Of a stretch of 64,000 nt of DNA, positions 26,618 to 34,765 are shown one piece after another (positions within the stretch are counted from its first letter, which is position 1; each line of letters begins with the position of its first letter). The notes beneath the pieces were generated by a model. It was not told the DNA's origin. It saw only the letters and a list, made by a program, of their open reading frames with translations, and did no database searches. The position numbers and the translations under genes are program-made. The stretch spans positions 10,545 to 74,544 of the forward strand of contig CAJUHC010000005.1 of the NCBI GenBank assembly GCA_910586345.1. Reading direction: 5' to 3'. The DNA is from an uncultured Christensenella sp. GTDB lineage: Bacteria > Bacillota > Clostridia > Christensenellales > Borkfalkiaceae.

Positions 26618-27256
26618 TTAAAGATATTTCAACCCTGGACTATTAATTAAGTTATAAAAGCCTTCCGTTCCTCTTCCTACCCAACCCGCATCTTTCATCC
26701 ACATTGCCTCTTGCATAAATGCCGACTTATTAGTTGCAAGTTGTGAAGGTCGCCACTTAACAGACTTTACGGTATCTCCATACCTATTGGCATTTCTTGC
26801 AGCAGACTGCCACATACGGTCTTGTCCGCCTTTACCAATATACTTATTACCAGATTCATAAGTGATTTCATATGAGCCGTATTTCCCTTCACCTTGGATA
26901 TCACGACTTATTGATGAGTCTGCTTTTAAATCTTTAACGCAAGTATTATGCACCAATACTTTGCTCTCAGCAACATAATAAGTATGATAATCTACTACTT
27001 CAAAGTTGTAAGTGGATTCAGGCTTAGATAGCTTTTCTACATTTATTTCTTCAATTATAACACAGGTATTATTGGATAGCAATAGCGTTTCGCCAACTTT
27101 CAAATCGCGGGCAGGTATAAATTTGTCGAGGCTTGCTACATAAAACGGGTGTCCGCCCGTACAGATTATTTCCTCGCCGTTGACGTGGATATGATACCAT
27201 TCTTTTGTTTCATTCCTGAACAGCTGTACATCCTTTTTATAAAAGAGTGCCGCAAA
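26618..27256 (-). pseudogene. Orphan polymorphic-toxin tip: partial HINT domain plus nuclease-like toxin
   Basis: The open frame runs from 27256 (just after a TGA) to 26618. Its first ~118 residues match the second half of a pre-toxin HINT domain: VQLFRNETKEWYHIHVNG, GGHPFY, then TYNFEVVDYHTYYVAESKV and LVHN. The last ~105 residues are the toxin: YGSYEITYESGNKYIGKGGQ and then AFMQEAMWMKDAGWVGRGTE, reminiscent of a GIY-YIG-type nuclease. No good start codon or ribosome site opens the HINT part; an internal ATG at 27103 exists. This is the form of an orphan tip cassette, expressed only after recombination onto a full-length carrier. LRR immunity gene follows at 12 bp. Confidence 0.75.
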
Positions 27257-27260
27257 TCAA

Positions 27261-27293
27261 AAAGAGTGAGCCCTGTACAAAACAGAGCTCATT
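27261..27293 (-). terminator. Terminator after immunity gene 1
   Basis: Minus-strand GAATGAGCTCTGT, loop TTTGT, ACAGGGCTCACTC, then TTTTT. The 13-bp stem has two mismatched or wobble positions. It separates toxin cassette 1 from the orphan cassette. Confidence 0.75.
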
Positions 27294-27372
27294 CACAATT
27301 TTAAATTATTTAAAATTTTAGCATTATTTCACAATGATTCTTGATTAAAGGCAATTAATGAGAAGATATAAT

Positions 27373-27804
27373 TTATCTATTCACTGTTAAACAATAGCGC
27401 TTTTCGCCAAGATTTTCATGAGTAAAAGCAAAAACCCAACTATATGTTTCATCAAATAAATAAAAATCTATTGGCAAAGTAGGTAAAATCTCTTCAACTT
27501 TGTTTGCTTGAATTTTTAAAACTGAAAAAAATGGGTACTTTAAATCTTTAATATAAATATTGTTATCCCATAAAACATATATATCACTTGATAAATAGTT
27601 TAAAAAATCATAAATTAATTTTTCCTCAACGATTTTTGGGTTTTTAAATAAATCCCAAAAATATCCAGTATGAAATAGACCGTCAACACTTCTTAATATT
27701 CTATTATTAAAATATTCTTTATGCGTTTCGTCGCTATCTTTATCTAAAAAATTATTAATAAACTTTTGTCTTATTTCAATATAATATTTATCTTGTAAAA
27801 CCAT
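27373..27804 (-). CDS. Probable immunity protein of toxin cassette 1
   Basis: The 143-residue cytoplasmic protein is AT-rich in sequence and has no signal or membrane segment. It begins MVLQDKYYIEIRQKF and ends with LPIDFYLFDETYSWVFAFTH and KRYCLTVNR, a pattern seen in small immunity-type proteins (DUF4275-like at most). It starts 14 bp downstream of the HINT-toxin stop on the same strand and is followed by a terminator. I do not recognise the family with certainty; the immunity role comes from this arrangement. Confidence 0.65.
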   Translation of the reverse strand: MVLQDKYYIEIRQKFINNFLDKDSDETHKEYFNNRILRSVDGLFHTGYFWDLFKNPKIVEEKLIYDFLNYLSSDIYVLWDNNIYIKDLKYPFFSVLKIQANKVEEILPTLPIDFYLFDETYSWVFAFTHENLGEKRYCLTVNR

Positions 27805-27818
27805 TATTATTCTCCAAA

Positions 27819-28820
27819 TTAATAAATTTTAGGTACAACATAATCTAGCCTTATCATCCCTTTATTACCGCTATAAGTAAGATAATTGATATGAGGAAAA
27901 GTATGGGGATTAGGTGGTAGATGCGCTCCTTCTGCCCGAATCAAAGTTCCTTTAGATTGTATAACTAATTTTTCAGCCTGCGCTTGAGTGGGAATACCTC
28001 CTTTCAATTCCATGATATCTCCACCTTCACGAACTGTCTTTACGTTAGCACGCCAATCGGCATCTCCTTCCCAGCCATGTCCACCGACACCGCAATTTTG
28101 ATTATGCACACAAACGCCTTGTGTGCCCACATAGTAAGTATGATAGTCTTCCACTTCGAAATTATAAGTTGTCTGCGGAGTATCATAACTTATATGTTCA
28201 ATCGTTTCTACTATACCATAATTCCCGTCCGAAAGCAATACCTTTGTTCCAACTTTTAAATCTTCCGCAGATACCCATTTTTTAGTTTTGGGTAAGAAGT
28301 ATTTGTGTCCTGGTGTAGATTCTATGTCAGCTCCATTTACAGTAACTTTTACCCAATTGTTGCTTTCATTGCGGAATAACTGTTTAACGGTTTTATAACC
28401 TTGTTCGCCAGTATCCTCGTCATAAGCTAAAACTTTATCGCCTACTTCTATCTCTTCAATAGGTTTTAACCCGTTTTCCGTTTCAACAAGCGTTCCTTCT
28501 TTAAAACACTGAAAATGCGTTATTGCATTGCTCAACGCTACCGTCACGGACGCGAACGCAAAACTTGTTATAAGCGCGTCTAACGCGTTTGTCTGTACGC
28601 TCTCACCCAACCCGTTCCAAAATCCGTGCCCTGTTATTGCGCTTTGCAGTCCCGCTATCGTTCCGCCTACCGCCAAGCTTACCGCCGTCCCTACTGCCGT
28701 TCCTACCGCTATTTTCGTTAGTGTAGCGCTCACTGTCGCCGCAGTTGCCGTTCCGCCGCAAGGTCCCGACGTTACGCACGCTATTACCGTTGCTACTACC
28801 GCTACTATCGTCAATACCAA
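27819..28820 (-). CDS. C-terminal part of an Rhs-like polymorphic toxin: HINT domain and toxin tip
   Basis: From the TTG at 28820 (GGGGG upstream) this gives 333 residues. Residues 1-104 are Ala/Gly/Thr-rich and membrane-like, as found before the tip in Rhs-type toxins. Residues 105-240 form a pre-toxin HINT self-cleaving domain: Cys105 in CFKEGTLVETENG, TPGHKYFLP, and the end YNFEVEDYHTYY...CVHN. Residues 241-333 are an uncharacterised toxin with GAHLPPNPHTFPHINY. The open frame continues upstream to about 28888, reading YDGRVSWWERWGQRL, also Rhs-like. So the start here is a truncation point where the carrier was replaced by GH3 sequence in another frame. Expression as it stands is doubtful. 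Confidence 0.8.
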   Translation of the reverse strand: MVLTIVAVVATVIACVTSGPCGGTATAATVSATLTKIAVGTAVGTAVSLAVGGTIAGLQSAITGHGFWNGLGESVQTNALDALITSFAFASVTVALSNAITHFQCFKEGTLVETENGLKPIEEIEVGDKVLAYDEDTGEQGYKTVKQLFRNESNNWVKVTVNGADIESTPGHKYFLPKTKKWVSAEDLKVGTKVLLSDGNYGIVETIEHISYDTPQTTYNFEVEDYHTYYVGTQGVCVHNQNCGVGGHGWEGDADWRANVKTVREGGDIMELKGGIPTQAQAEKLVIQSKGTLIRAEGAHLPPNPHTFPHINYLTYSGNKGMIRLDYVVPKIY

Positions 28821-30589
28821 CCGTTGCCCCCAGCGCTCCCACCAGCTAACTCTTCCGTCATAGGCTCGGGGAAAGTTCCTTTGAAATTATCCCTCGAAAG
28901 AAGCGTCATCTTGCCTTCGCCGACGAGCGTCGCGCCTTTCGTTCCGTCTTTGTTTTCAACCGCAGGGTCCCAGCCGAGCGTATTGTATACGTCTTTGCCC
29001 GAGAACAGTGCTTCGACCGCGTTACCGCTGTAATCGTCTTTACCGAGAATTACGTCGTCCGTAAGTTCGGAGAGCGCCTGTCTTGCTTTTACGTTATGCG
29101 AGTCGGTCTGGAAACGAAGTTCGTATCCGGCGCCCGCGTCGAGCTCGTAAGTCGCAGAACCATTCTTGTTCTTGTCGTAATCGTCGAACGACGCAATATC
29201 CTGTACGTTGACGCTGATTGTTACGGTCTCTTCCTGTCCCGGCTGTAACAGGGACGTCTTGGCAAAGCCTACGAGAACCACTTCGGATATAGTGACTTCT
29301 CCGTCGGTGTAAGGCGCGTGCGCATAGACCTGCACTACGTCTTTGCCCGCGACGGCTCCCGTATTTTTAACCTTTACTTTTAAATCGATAGATTTCTTCG
29401 ATGACCAGTTTTCAACGTTAGCCGCAGGAGTTACGTTCGTCCACTCGAACTCGGTATACGAGAGTCCGTGTCCGAATGGATAAACTACCGCCGTATCGTA
29501 ATCGAAACCTTCGTAGTTGCCGTCTTGCGCTTCGACAGCCGCGGTTTCGTAATAACGGTAACCCATATAAATGTCTTCGCTGTATTCGACAACCGAATAA
29601 CCGGTGCTTACGCCGGGAATGGAAGCCTGCATATTAGGGTTCTGACGATTGTAAATTTCCGACGAGCCGTCTGCTTTTTGCTGACGGAAGAAAGTTTCGG
29701 GATAATCGCCCGTACCCGTAAACTGCTCGCCTTTGCCGTAACCGAACCAGGTCGGGTCCGCGGTAAGGTCTGCGGGATAAATATCAACGGTTTTACCGCT
29801 GGGATTTACCGTGCCGTTTAAAATTCTGCCGAGCGCTTTAAGTCCGTCGGCTCCGGGTCTGCCGACCCATATGATACCGTCGATTTCGTCGTCGTTTTCC
29901 ATATTTCCGAGCTCCATTACGTTAGAGCTGTTGATAACGACTACGACTTTTTTGCAGTTTGCCTTAGCGAATTCGAGCAATTCTTCTTCGGAATCGGTCG
30001 TGGAATAGAGCGCGTTATGCTTCCAGCCCATATCCTCCGAACCGTACTTATTGTCTTCAACTTCTTTCGTTACCGTAGCGCAGTCTTGGGACTCTCCGCC
30101 CGTTCTCGAAAAAATTACCACCGCTACGTCGTTGTAAATCTCCATACTGCTTTTCGCAGTGCCCGAAATTTTATCGACGTTTTCCTGTCCGTATGTAGTG
30201 CCTATCTTGGAATAGTAATTTTCAAGTTCAGCGTTTACGCGGAAGCCCGCGTCTTTAAGACTGTACGCAACCGTCGTATTTCCGCCTTCCACGCTGTCCG
30301 ACGAAACGCCGAGTACGCTGACCCATTCGTTTCCGTTCAGAGGAAGCGCTTTATTCTGATTTTTAAGTAAAACGGAACCTTCTTCCCCCAAATCCTCACC
30401 GAGCTTTGCCGCGGCTTTCTGAGCTTCCGCAAGACTCGTATAGTCGGAATAGTATTTTCCGCTTTCCGCGTTTACTACGTTTGCGTGAAGTCCGACTACG
30501 CTTGTTCCGAGCATAGCGATTCCCAATAAACCCGTCATACAAAGTTTAACGAACTTATCGGTCTTCGTTTTTACCTATTTTTTGTTCAT
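28811..30589 (-). pseudogene. Truncated GH3 gene: signal peptide and sandwich/FnIII domains only, with internal stop
   Basis: A strong AGGAGGG site precedes the ATG at 30589, but the frame reads MNKK then TAG (30575-30577). It then stays open in the same frame through a signal peptide and VNAESGKYY to 28811. What remains is the GH3 alpha/beta sandwich domain (SRTGGESQDCATV) and the FnIII-like domain (VYAHAPYTDGEV). The catalytic barrel that follows these in its two paralogues in this window is missing. Homology ends at FKGTFPEP near 28857 and an Rhs-like sequence follows out of frame. Without nucleophile and barrel it cannot be an active GH3. Confidence 0.87.
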
Positions 30590-30686
30590 AGAACCCTCCT
30601 GTAAAAATTTTTTTCGGTTTATAAATAAAAACCGTTTCGAATGAAAGTTAAAATCACAAAATGTGAAATAGTTTCAATCAAAACGA

Positions 30687-30714
30687 ATTATATTCCTTAA
30701 TAAAATTATTACAA
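30687..30714 (-). promoter_or_regulatory. Promoter of the truncated GH3 gene
   Basis: Minus strand TTGTAA (30709-30714), 16-bp spacer, perfect TATAAT (30687-30692), about 100 bp ahead of the ATG at 30589. Confidence 0.65.
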
Positions 30715-30747
30715 TACATATGAAACAAACGGCTTTTATTTGAATAT

Positions 30748-30782
30748 AAAATTACCGTTCTGCAACGAACGGTAATTTTTTT
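30748..30782. terminator. Terminator of two-component system 2
   Basis: AAATTACCGTTC, loop TGCAAC, GAACGGTAATTT plus T tract; perfect 12-bp stem just after the regulator stop codon at 30787. Confidence 0.88.
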
Positions 30783-30786
30783 CCAA

Positions 30787-31557
30787 TCAATCGCACTTAT
30801 TTTCGTCTTCGGCGTTATACCGTCCGACGGTAAGCGAAATGTCTTTTCTGTTGCGTTTCATAAATTCGTTTCTTACGTCCTGAACCTTTTTACGGGAAAT
30901 CGGAAGATTTTCGCCGTTGTTTATAATAACTCCCGTTCTGTCAATGCGCCTAATATACCGGTAATTGACGAGATAGCTTTTATGTACGCGTATGAAACCT
31001 GCGGAACCGAGCTTTTTTTCGAGCTCGTTCATAGAAAGTCTTATGCGTTTTTTCTGATTGTTTTTCATAACCAGAAACTGGCTTTCCCTGAACGACTCTA
31101 TATAAAGTATATCGTTTATTACGATGTTTTCCACCGCGGCTCCGCTCGTTATTTCGAGGTTGCTTTGTCCCGTTTCGCTGAATTCTTCGAAAAATATTTT
31201 AACAACTTTGCCAAGGTCCTTGCTGAAATTGCTTTTTCTGACGAACCCGTAAGGATGCACCTCGAAAGACTCGAACACCCTGCCTTCTTCGTTGGAAATA
31301 TAGATAATGTGCATATCGGGATTTTTTTCTTTGAGCCGTTTGCCGAGCTCAATGCCGTCGAACCCCTGCATATCGATATCGAGAAACAAAGCGCTGTAAC
31401 TGCCTTTAGATAGCGCGGCTTCGGTTTCCGCCGAAGGCGTAAAACAGTTTATGTTCGCAGTCACGCCGTTTTCTGCGCATAACCGTTCGAGCGTACCCCT
31501 TATAGCCGAAATCGCCACTTCCTCGTCGTCGCATATAGCGAAATTAAAAATCTTCAT
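30787..31557 (-). CDS. LytTR family response regulator, system 2
   Basis: The start at 31557 (MKIFNFAICDDEE) has GGGGGGAG directly upstream; the longer frame has none. The 256-residue product has a receiver domain (CDDEE near residue 10, phospho-Asp in FLDIDMQG). A LytTR DNA-binding domain lies at about 145-245 (ILYIESFRESQFLVM, IRVHKSYLVNYRYI, LPISRKKV). It overlaps the kinase stop by 4 nt (ATGA), so translation is coupled. The order is kinase then regulator, opposite to system 1. The truncated GH3 gene lies immediately downstream, mirroring the system 1 plus esterase-GH3 arrangement. Confidence 0.92.
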   Translation of the reverse strand: MKIFNFAICDDEEVAISAIRGTLERLCAENGVTANINCFTPSAETEAALSKGSYSALFLDIDMQGFDGIELGKRLKEKNPDMHIIYISNEEGRVFESFEVHPYGFVRKSNFSKDLGKVVKIFFEEFSETGQSNLEITSGAAVENIVINDILYIESFRESQFLVMKNNQKKRIRLSMNELEKKLGSAGFIRVHKSYLVNYRYIRRIDRTGVIINNGENLPISRKKVQDVRNEFMKRNRKDISLTVGRYNAEDENKCD

Positions 31558-32899
31558 ACTCCCCCCGTAATAAGACTTAACATTATCTCCGCAATAAAAA
31601 CTCCGTCCTCTACCGAATACGAACACATACCGTCGTACGTTTCCGTCACTTTTCTGACTATCTGTTTTCCGTAGCCGTGTTCTATGGGATTTTCCTTTAC
31701 CGTGTTCATTTCGAGCAGTTTTTCCTTATCCGCGTTCTCGGGCAAAGGATCCGTAACCACTATATAAAAATATTCTCCGCGGACGGTCGCCGTAACTTTT
31801 ACTTCTCCCGCAATCGAATAACGCTTGCAGGCTTCGATTGCGTTGTCGATAAGATTGGTGAATACCGAACAAAGCATAACGTCGTCGAAAGGCAGTACGG
31901 GCGGTACGTTGAGTTCCGCTGTCATTTCGATACCGTTCGCGGAAGCTTTCGATTTTTCGAGATTGAGCACATTCGCCACCGTTCTGTTCGAACAGTCCAC
32001 GTAAGGCAGAGGCTTGACTATCTCGGCGGCTACGCTGTCTAAATACGCGCTGAGCTCCCCGTACTGTCCGTTATCGAGCAGTATTCTCATATAAGCGTAC
32101 CTGTTCTGCGATTCGTGACGCATACGGCGTATATCCGACATCGTCGCCTGCATTACGTTCATCATATCCGCGTCCGTACGCATAAGTTTTTCCTGTAACT
32201 GCAATTGCGCTATTCTCGCGTTACCCTCTAAAACAGAATAAAACATAAGATAAAACGCAAGTATGAATATATACAGCACCGTACCCGAAATCGCGGTATA
32301 AACGAGCGTAACTTTCTGATAGCCTCTGAACAGGTTCGTCAGAAGTCCCGAATAAACGAATTCCGTAATAAAAGCCGTCACGCTCACGAGCATTATCAAT
32401 ACGACGGGAGTTTTCGGTATGCTGATAAAACGTTTGAGATTGTATTTCGTGAACACGAATACGGTCAATAAATTCAAGAGGCTGATAAAAATTACGGCAA
32501 CGGCTATTACCGTACCGTTTGCAGGCAACAAAAACGCAAAATTTTTTATGCACTCCGTCACCATAACGACGGAAGCGAATAAAAGACTTGCGGATATTAT
32601 TTTTAGTTTTATCTCGTATTTACAGAAAAAGCAGGTATATAAAAGTATAACTGTCAAATAAGTTACGGGAAATATTATCCCGTTTACAAACCCGCCTATA
32701 AGAGTTGTCAGAAAAAATAAAAAACTCTCTACGATTATACAGACCGCGCATACTGTTAAGACTTTTACGGCGGCAATAGCGTAGTCTTTGCCGCCGTGTT
32801 TTATCGGAGATAAAACACGGCGGCAAACGCTATCGTCAGAATTTGAAAAAAATGAGCATAATCGGGAATTCGCGTAAAATACGTTACGAACCCGTTCAT
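31554..32899 (-). pseudogene. GHKL sensor histidine kinase, system 2, with a frameshift near its N-terminus
   Basis: From AGGAGGAG and ATG at 32899 the frame reads MNGFVTYFTRIPDYAHFFQI..., the usual start of this kinase class, then hits TAA after 32 codons near 32805. The next frame continues without a break: KHGGKDYAIAAVKVLTV and several membrane helices. Then come the phospho-acceptor region MRHESQNRY, N-box NLIDNAIEAC and lid EHGYGKQIV, ending at 31554. A single added base at the junction would restore FYLPIKHGGKDY, so one base appears lost. The site is the loop of a 19-bp palindrome, where base-calling errors are also likely. If the shift is real, only a shorter protein starting at the TTG at 32657 could be made. 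Confidence 0.8.
32787..32827. repeat. Perfect 19-bp palindrome inside the kinase gene
   Basis: TTTGCCGCCGTGTTTTATC (32787-32805), a 3-nt spacer, and the exact complement (32809-32827). Partly matching sequence continues outward (AGCG...CGCT). It lies in coding sequence and coincides with the kinase frameshift, so it looks like a small inverted duplication rather than a terminator; no T tract follows. Confidence 0.9.
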
Positions 32900-33026
32900 A
32901 TTCTCCTCCTTATAATATAAAGATACCACGAATTCAACAAAAAGCAAGATTTTTGCAACAAACGGTAACTTTTTTTCAATAAGAACCGCATTTTTCTTTC
33001 CGAACCGCGCTTTGCGCGAATAATTT

Positions 33027-33063
33027 AAAAGACGGCGCCGGCCTGATTCCGGCGCCGTCTTTA
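33027..33063 (-). terminator. Terminator at the end of the phage-tail cluster
   Basis: AAGACGGCGCCGG, loop CCTGATT, CCGGCGCCGTCTT with A/T tracts; perfect 13-bp stem about 35 bp beyond the glycosyltransferase stop codon. Confidence 0.9.
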
Positions 33064-33096
33064 TTTAATTTTTGCATACGTATAGGCTCTTGCCTC

Positions 33097-34305
33097 TCAT
33101 TTTTTAGAAACCTCGTATTCCTGAACGGGAAAAATTTCTTCCCTGCAATATTCCATATCGGGATTATAGTCGAAAAATTCGTCGTACTTACGGCTGTAAA
33201 ACGGGTCGCAGCTCCCGCGCGAAATTTTTTCGACCCACTCTTCATACGATTTAGTATAATAATGGTTTATGCAAATGAAATCTGTCGTCGCGTTTTCAAC
33301 GAACAATCCTCCGTCGGATAGCGGTCTTTTATGCTCGTCTACTACCTCTAATTCCGCTTTTGTATAACCGTTGTGTATCATCATATAGGAAATCAGAGCA
33401 GACTGCACGAAAATCTTTCCCATATCTCTTGATTCTATGCCTTTATAAACAGAAGTAAAACGTTCCCTGCACGGCGCGTCCGTTTTTTCCTTTAACCCGT
33501 TGGCGTTGTATACGACCCACCGCGCGAACACGCCCGCATAAGCTTCGTAATCCTTCAATAACTCCCGCATAGACTTACCGCCTTTGACGTTTACGAATTC
33601 GTCCGAATCGATAAACCCTATCCAACGGCTTTCTTTTTGAAATCTCCTAAGACAATCGTTATAAGCTTCGTATTGCGCAAGGTTATGCCGACCGCCGAAA
33701 TCCGTTACGGTAACCTTATCCGAAACGCTTTTATCGAGAGTTTTCAAAAATTCTTTTACGGACTGCTTACTGCCGTGGTCGTATATGTAAAAATGCTCGA
33801 TTCCCTGCGATATATGCCACTCTAACCACTCCTGCAAGTACTCGTTTTCGTCGCGTATTATCAGACAGATACTGCAATAATATTTATAGTCGGTTTCGGA
33901 AATTTCCCGCATCAATCTGCTTTGCGCTTGCCGCTTACGTTCAAGCCTTAAATCTTTCAACTGCTTTTCGACGCGCAGAATTTTATCGTAAACTTTATCC
34001 GCCTCTTCGTAAATATCACGGCTTTTTCCCGCCCCGCAGACGGCGGAAGACAAGATTTCCCTCCTCTCCTCCTTCAGCCGGCTAAGCTCTTTACCGAGTC
34101 TTTCGCCGACTGCCGCCTTTTCGTCGGAATACGCGTCCTTTTCTACTATCTTTCCGTTTTCGAAGTATAAGTCCTTGCCCTTTTTCTTCGCTTCTCCGAA
34201 AACGGACAAATCGTTTACTTCAGCCGCTATATCGAATTGGTTTACCGTTTCGTTATACCCCTTTATTTTTCCGTTGATTGTGTCTAAATATAAACTTACA
34301 AACAT
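33097..34305 (-). CDS. Glycosyltransferase (GT2/GT92-like) with phage-type N-terminal extension
   Basis: The 402-residue protein has two parts. Residues about 1-140 start MFVSLYLDTINGKIKGYNE and continue into a charged coiled coil (about 70-135), a segment I associate with phage tail-fibre-linked proteins. From about 145 a glycosyltransferase fold follows: SICLIIRDENEYLQEWLEWH, YIYDHGS, FIDSDEF (the DxD-type metal/sugar-nucleotide motif) and a C-terminal INHYYTKSYEEW. This matches the Glyco_transf_92 / GT2_4 group. It has GAGGAAAG before its ATG and is the last gene of the tail cluster. It may glycosylate the fibre or the cell surface; which is unknown. Confidence 0.8.
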   Translation of the reverse strand: MFVSLYLDTINGKIKGYNETVNQFDIAAEVNDLSVFGEAKKKGKDLYFENGKIVEKDAYSDEKAAVGERLGKELSRLKEERREILSSAVCGAGKSRDIYEEADKVYDKILRVEKQLKDLRLERKRQAQSRLMREISETDYKYYCSICLIIRDENEYLQEWLEWHISQGIEHFYIYDHGSKQSVKEFLKTLDKSVSDKVTVTDFGGRHNLAQYEAYNDCLRRFQKESRWIGFIDSDEFVNVKGGKSMRELLKDYEAYAGVFARWVVYNANGLKEKTDAPCRERFTSVYKGIESRDMGKIFVQSALISYMMIHNGYTKAELEVVDEHKRPLSDGGLFVENATTDFICINHYYTKSYEEWVEKISRGSCDPFYSRKYDEFFDYNPDMEYCREEIFPVQEYEVSKK

Positions 34306-34355
34306 ACTTTCCTCTCTGAAATTATCGCCCGCCGTCCCCTCCCGAATCCTTTATA

Positions 34356-34745
34356 TTACAGCCACGACGGCTTTTTGGGCCGCTCGTAAGTTTCGGTTAC
34401 TTTCAGCCACGCAAGGTACCACTTGTTTAATTCGTCAGCCTGCGCCAACGTCAGAGCGTCGTACCAAAGCTTGCCCCTGTTTATAACGGAGAAGCATACC
34501 TTTTCACGTTCCGCGCGTAATGCGTTAAGCGTTTCCTCTTCCTTAATAGGCTCGTACTTGGGATTGGGCTCGCCGTCCGTAACGTTAGTTCCGCTTTTGC
34601 AAATATAATAATCAGTATCGGCTATAATAAGCTTGCCGTCGAAAGTTCCGTCCTCGTTAGGTTCTCCCGTTCCGAAAATATAAAGTTGCTGATTTTTCCT
34701 GTTTGCCTCCTCGGCTTTTTCCATATATTCTTTTTGCGTATACAT
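34356..34745 (-). CDS. Phage tail-associated protein, 129 aa
   Basis: The small soluble protein has a C-terminal block INRGKLWYDALTLAQADELN followed by KWYLAWLKVTET, typical of short proteins encoded after tail fibres in Clostridia and Bacillus prophages (XkdX/DUF4376-like neighbourhood). The N-terminus contains QQLYIFGTGEPNEDGTFDGK. The exact function is not known. It lies 20 bp after the fibre gene and has AGGAGG before its ATG. Confidence 0.65.
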   Translation of the reverse strand: MYTQKEYMEKAEEANRKNQQLYIFGTGEPNEDGTFDGKLIIADTDYYICKSGTNVTDGEPNPKYEPIKEEETLNALRAEREKVCFSVINRGKLWYDALTLAQADELNKWYLAWLKVTETYERPKKPSWL

Positions 34746-34765
34746 TTAATTTTCCTCCTTTAAAA

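Noticed and set aside
30575..30577. Recoding of TAG as an amino acid (alternative genetic code)
   Set aside because: TAG ends normal genes in this window (for example the tail gene ending at 38470 and the partial gene ending at 63834), so TAG is an ordinary stop; the codon in the GH3 remnant is better read as a mutation.
30709..30775. Paired LytTR binding repeats (ACCGTTCGT and GCCGTTTGT) upstream of the truncated GH3 gene
   Set aside because: The two 9-mers are about 40 bp apart rather than the usual ~21, and the first lies in a terminator stem; coincidence is likely.
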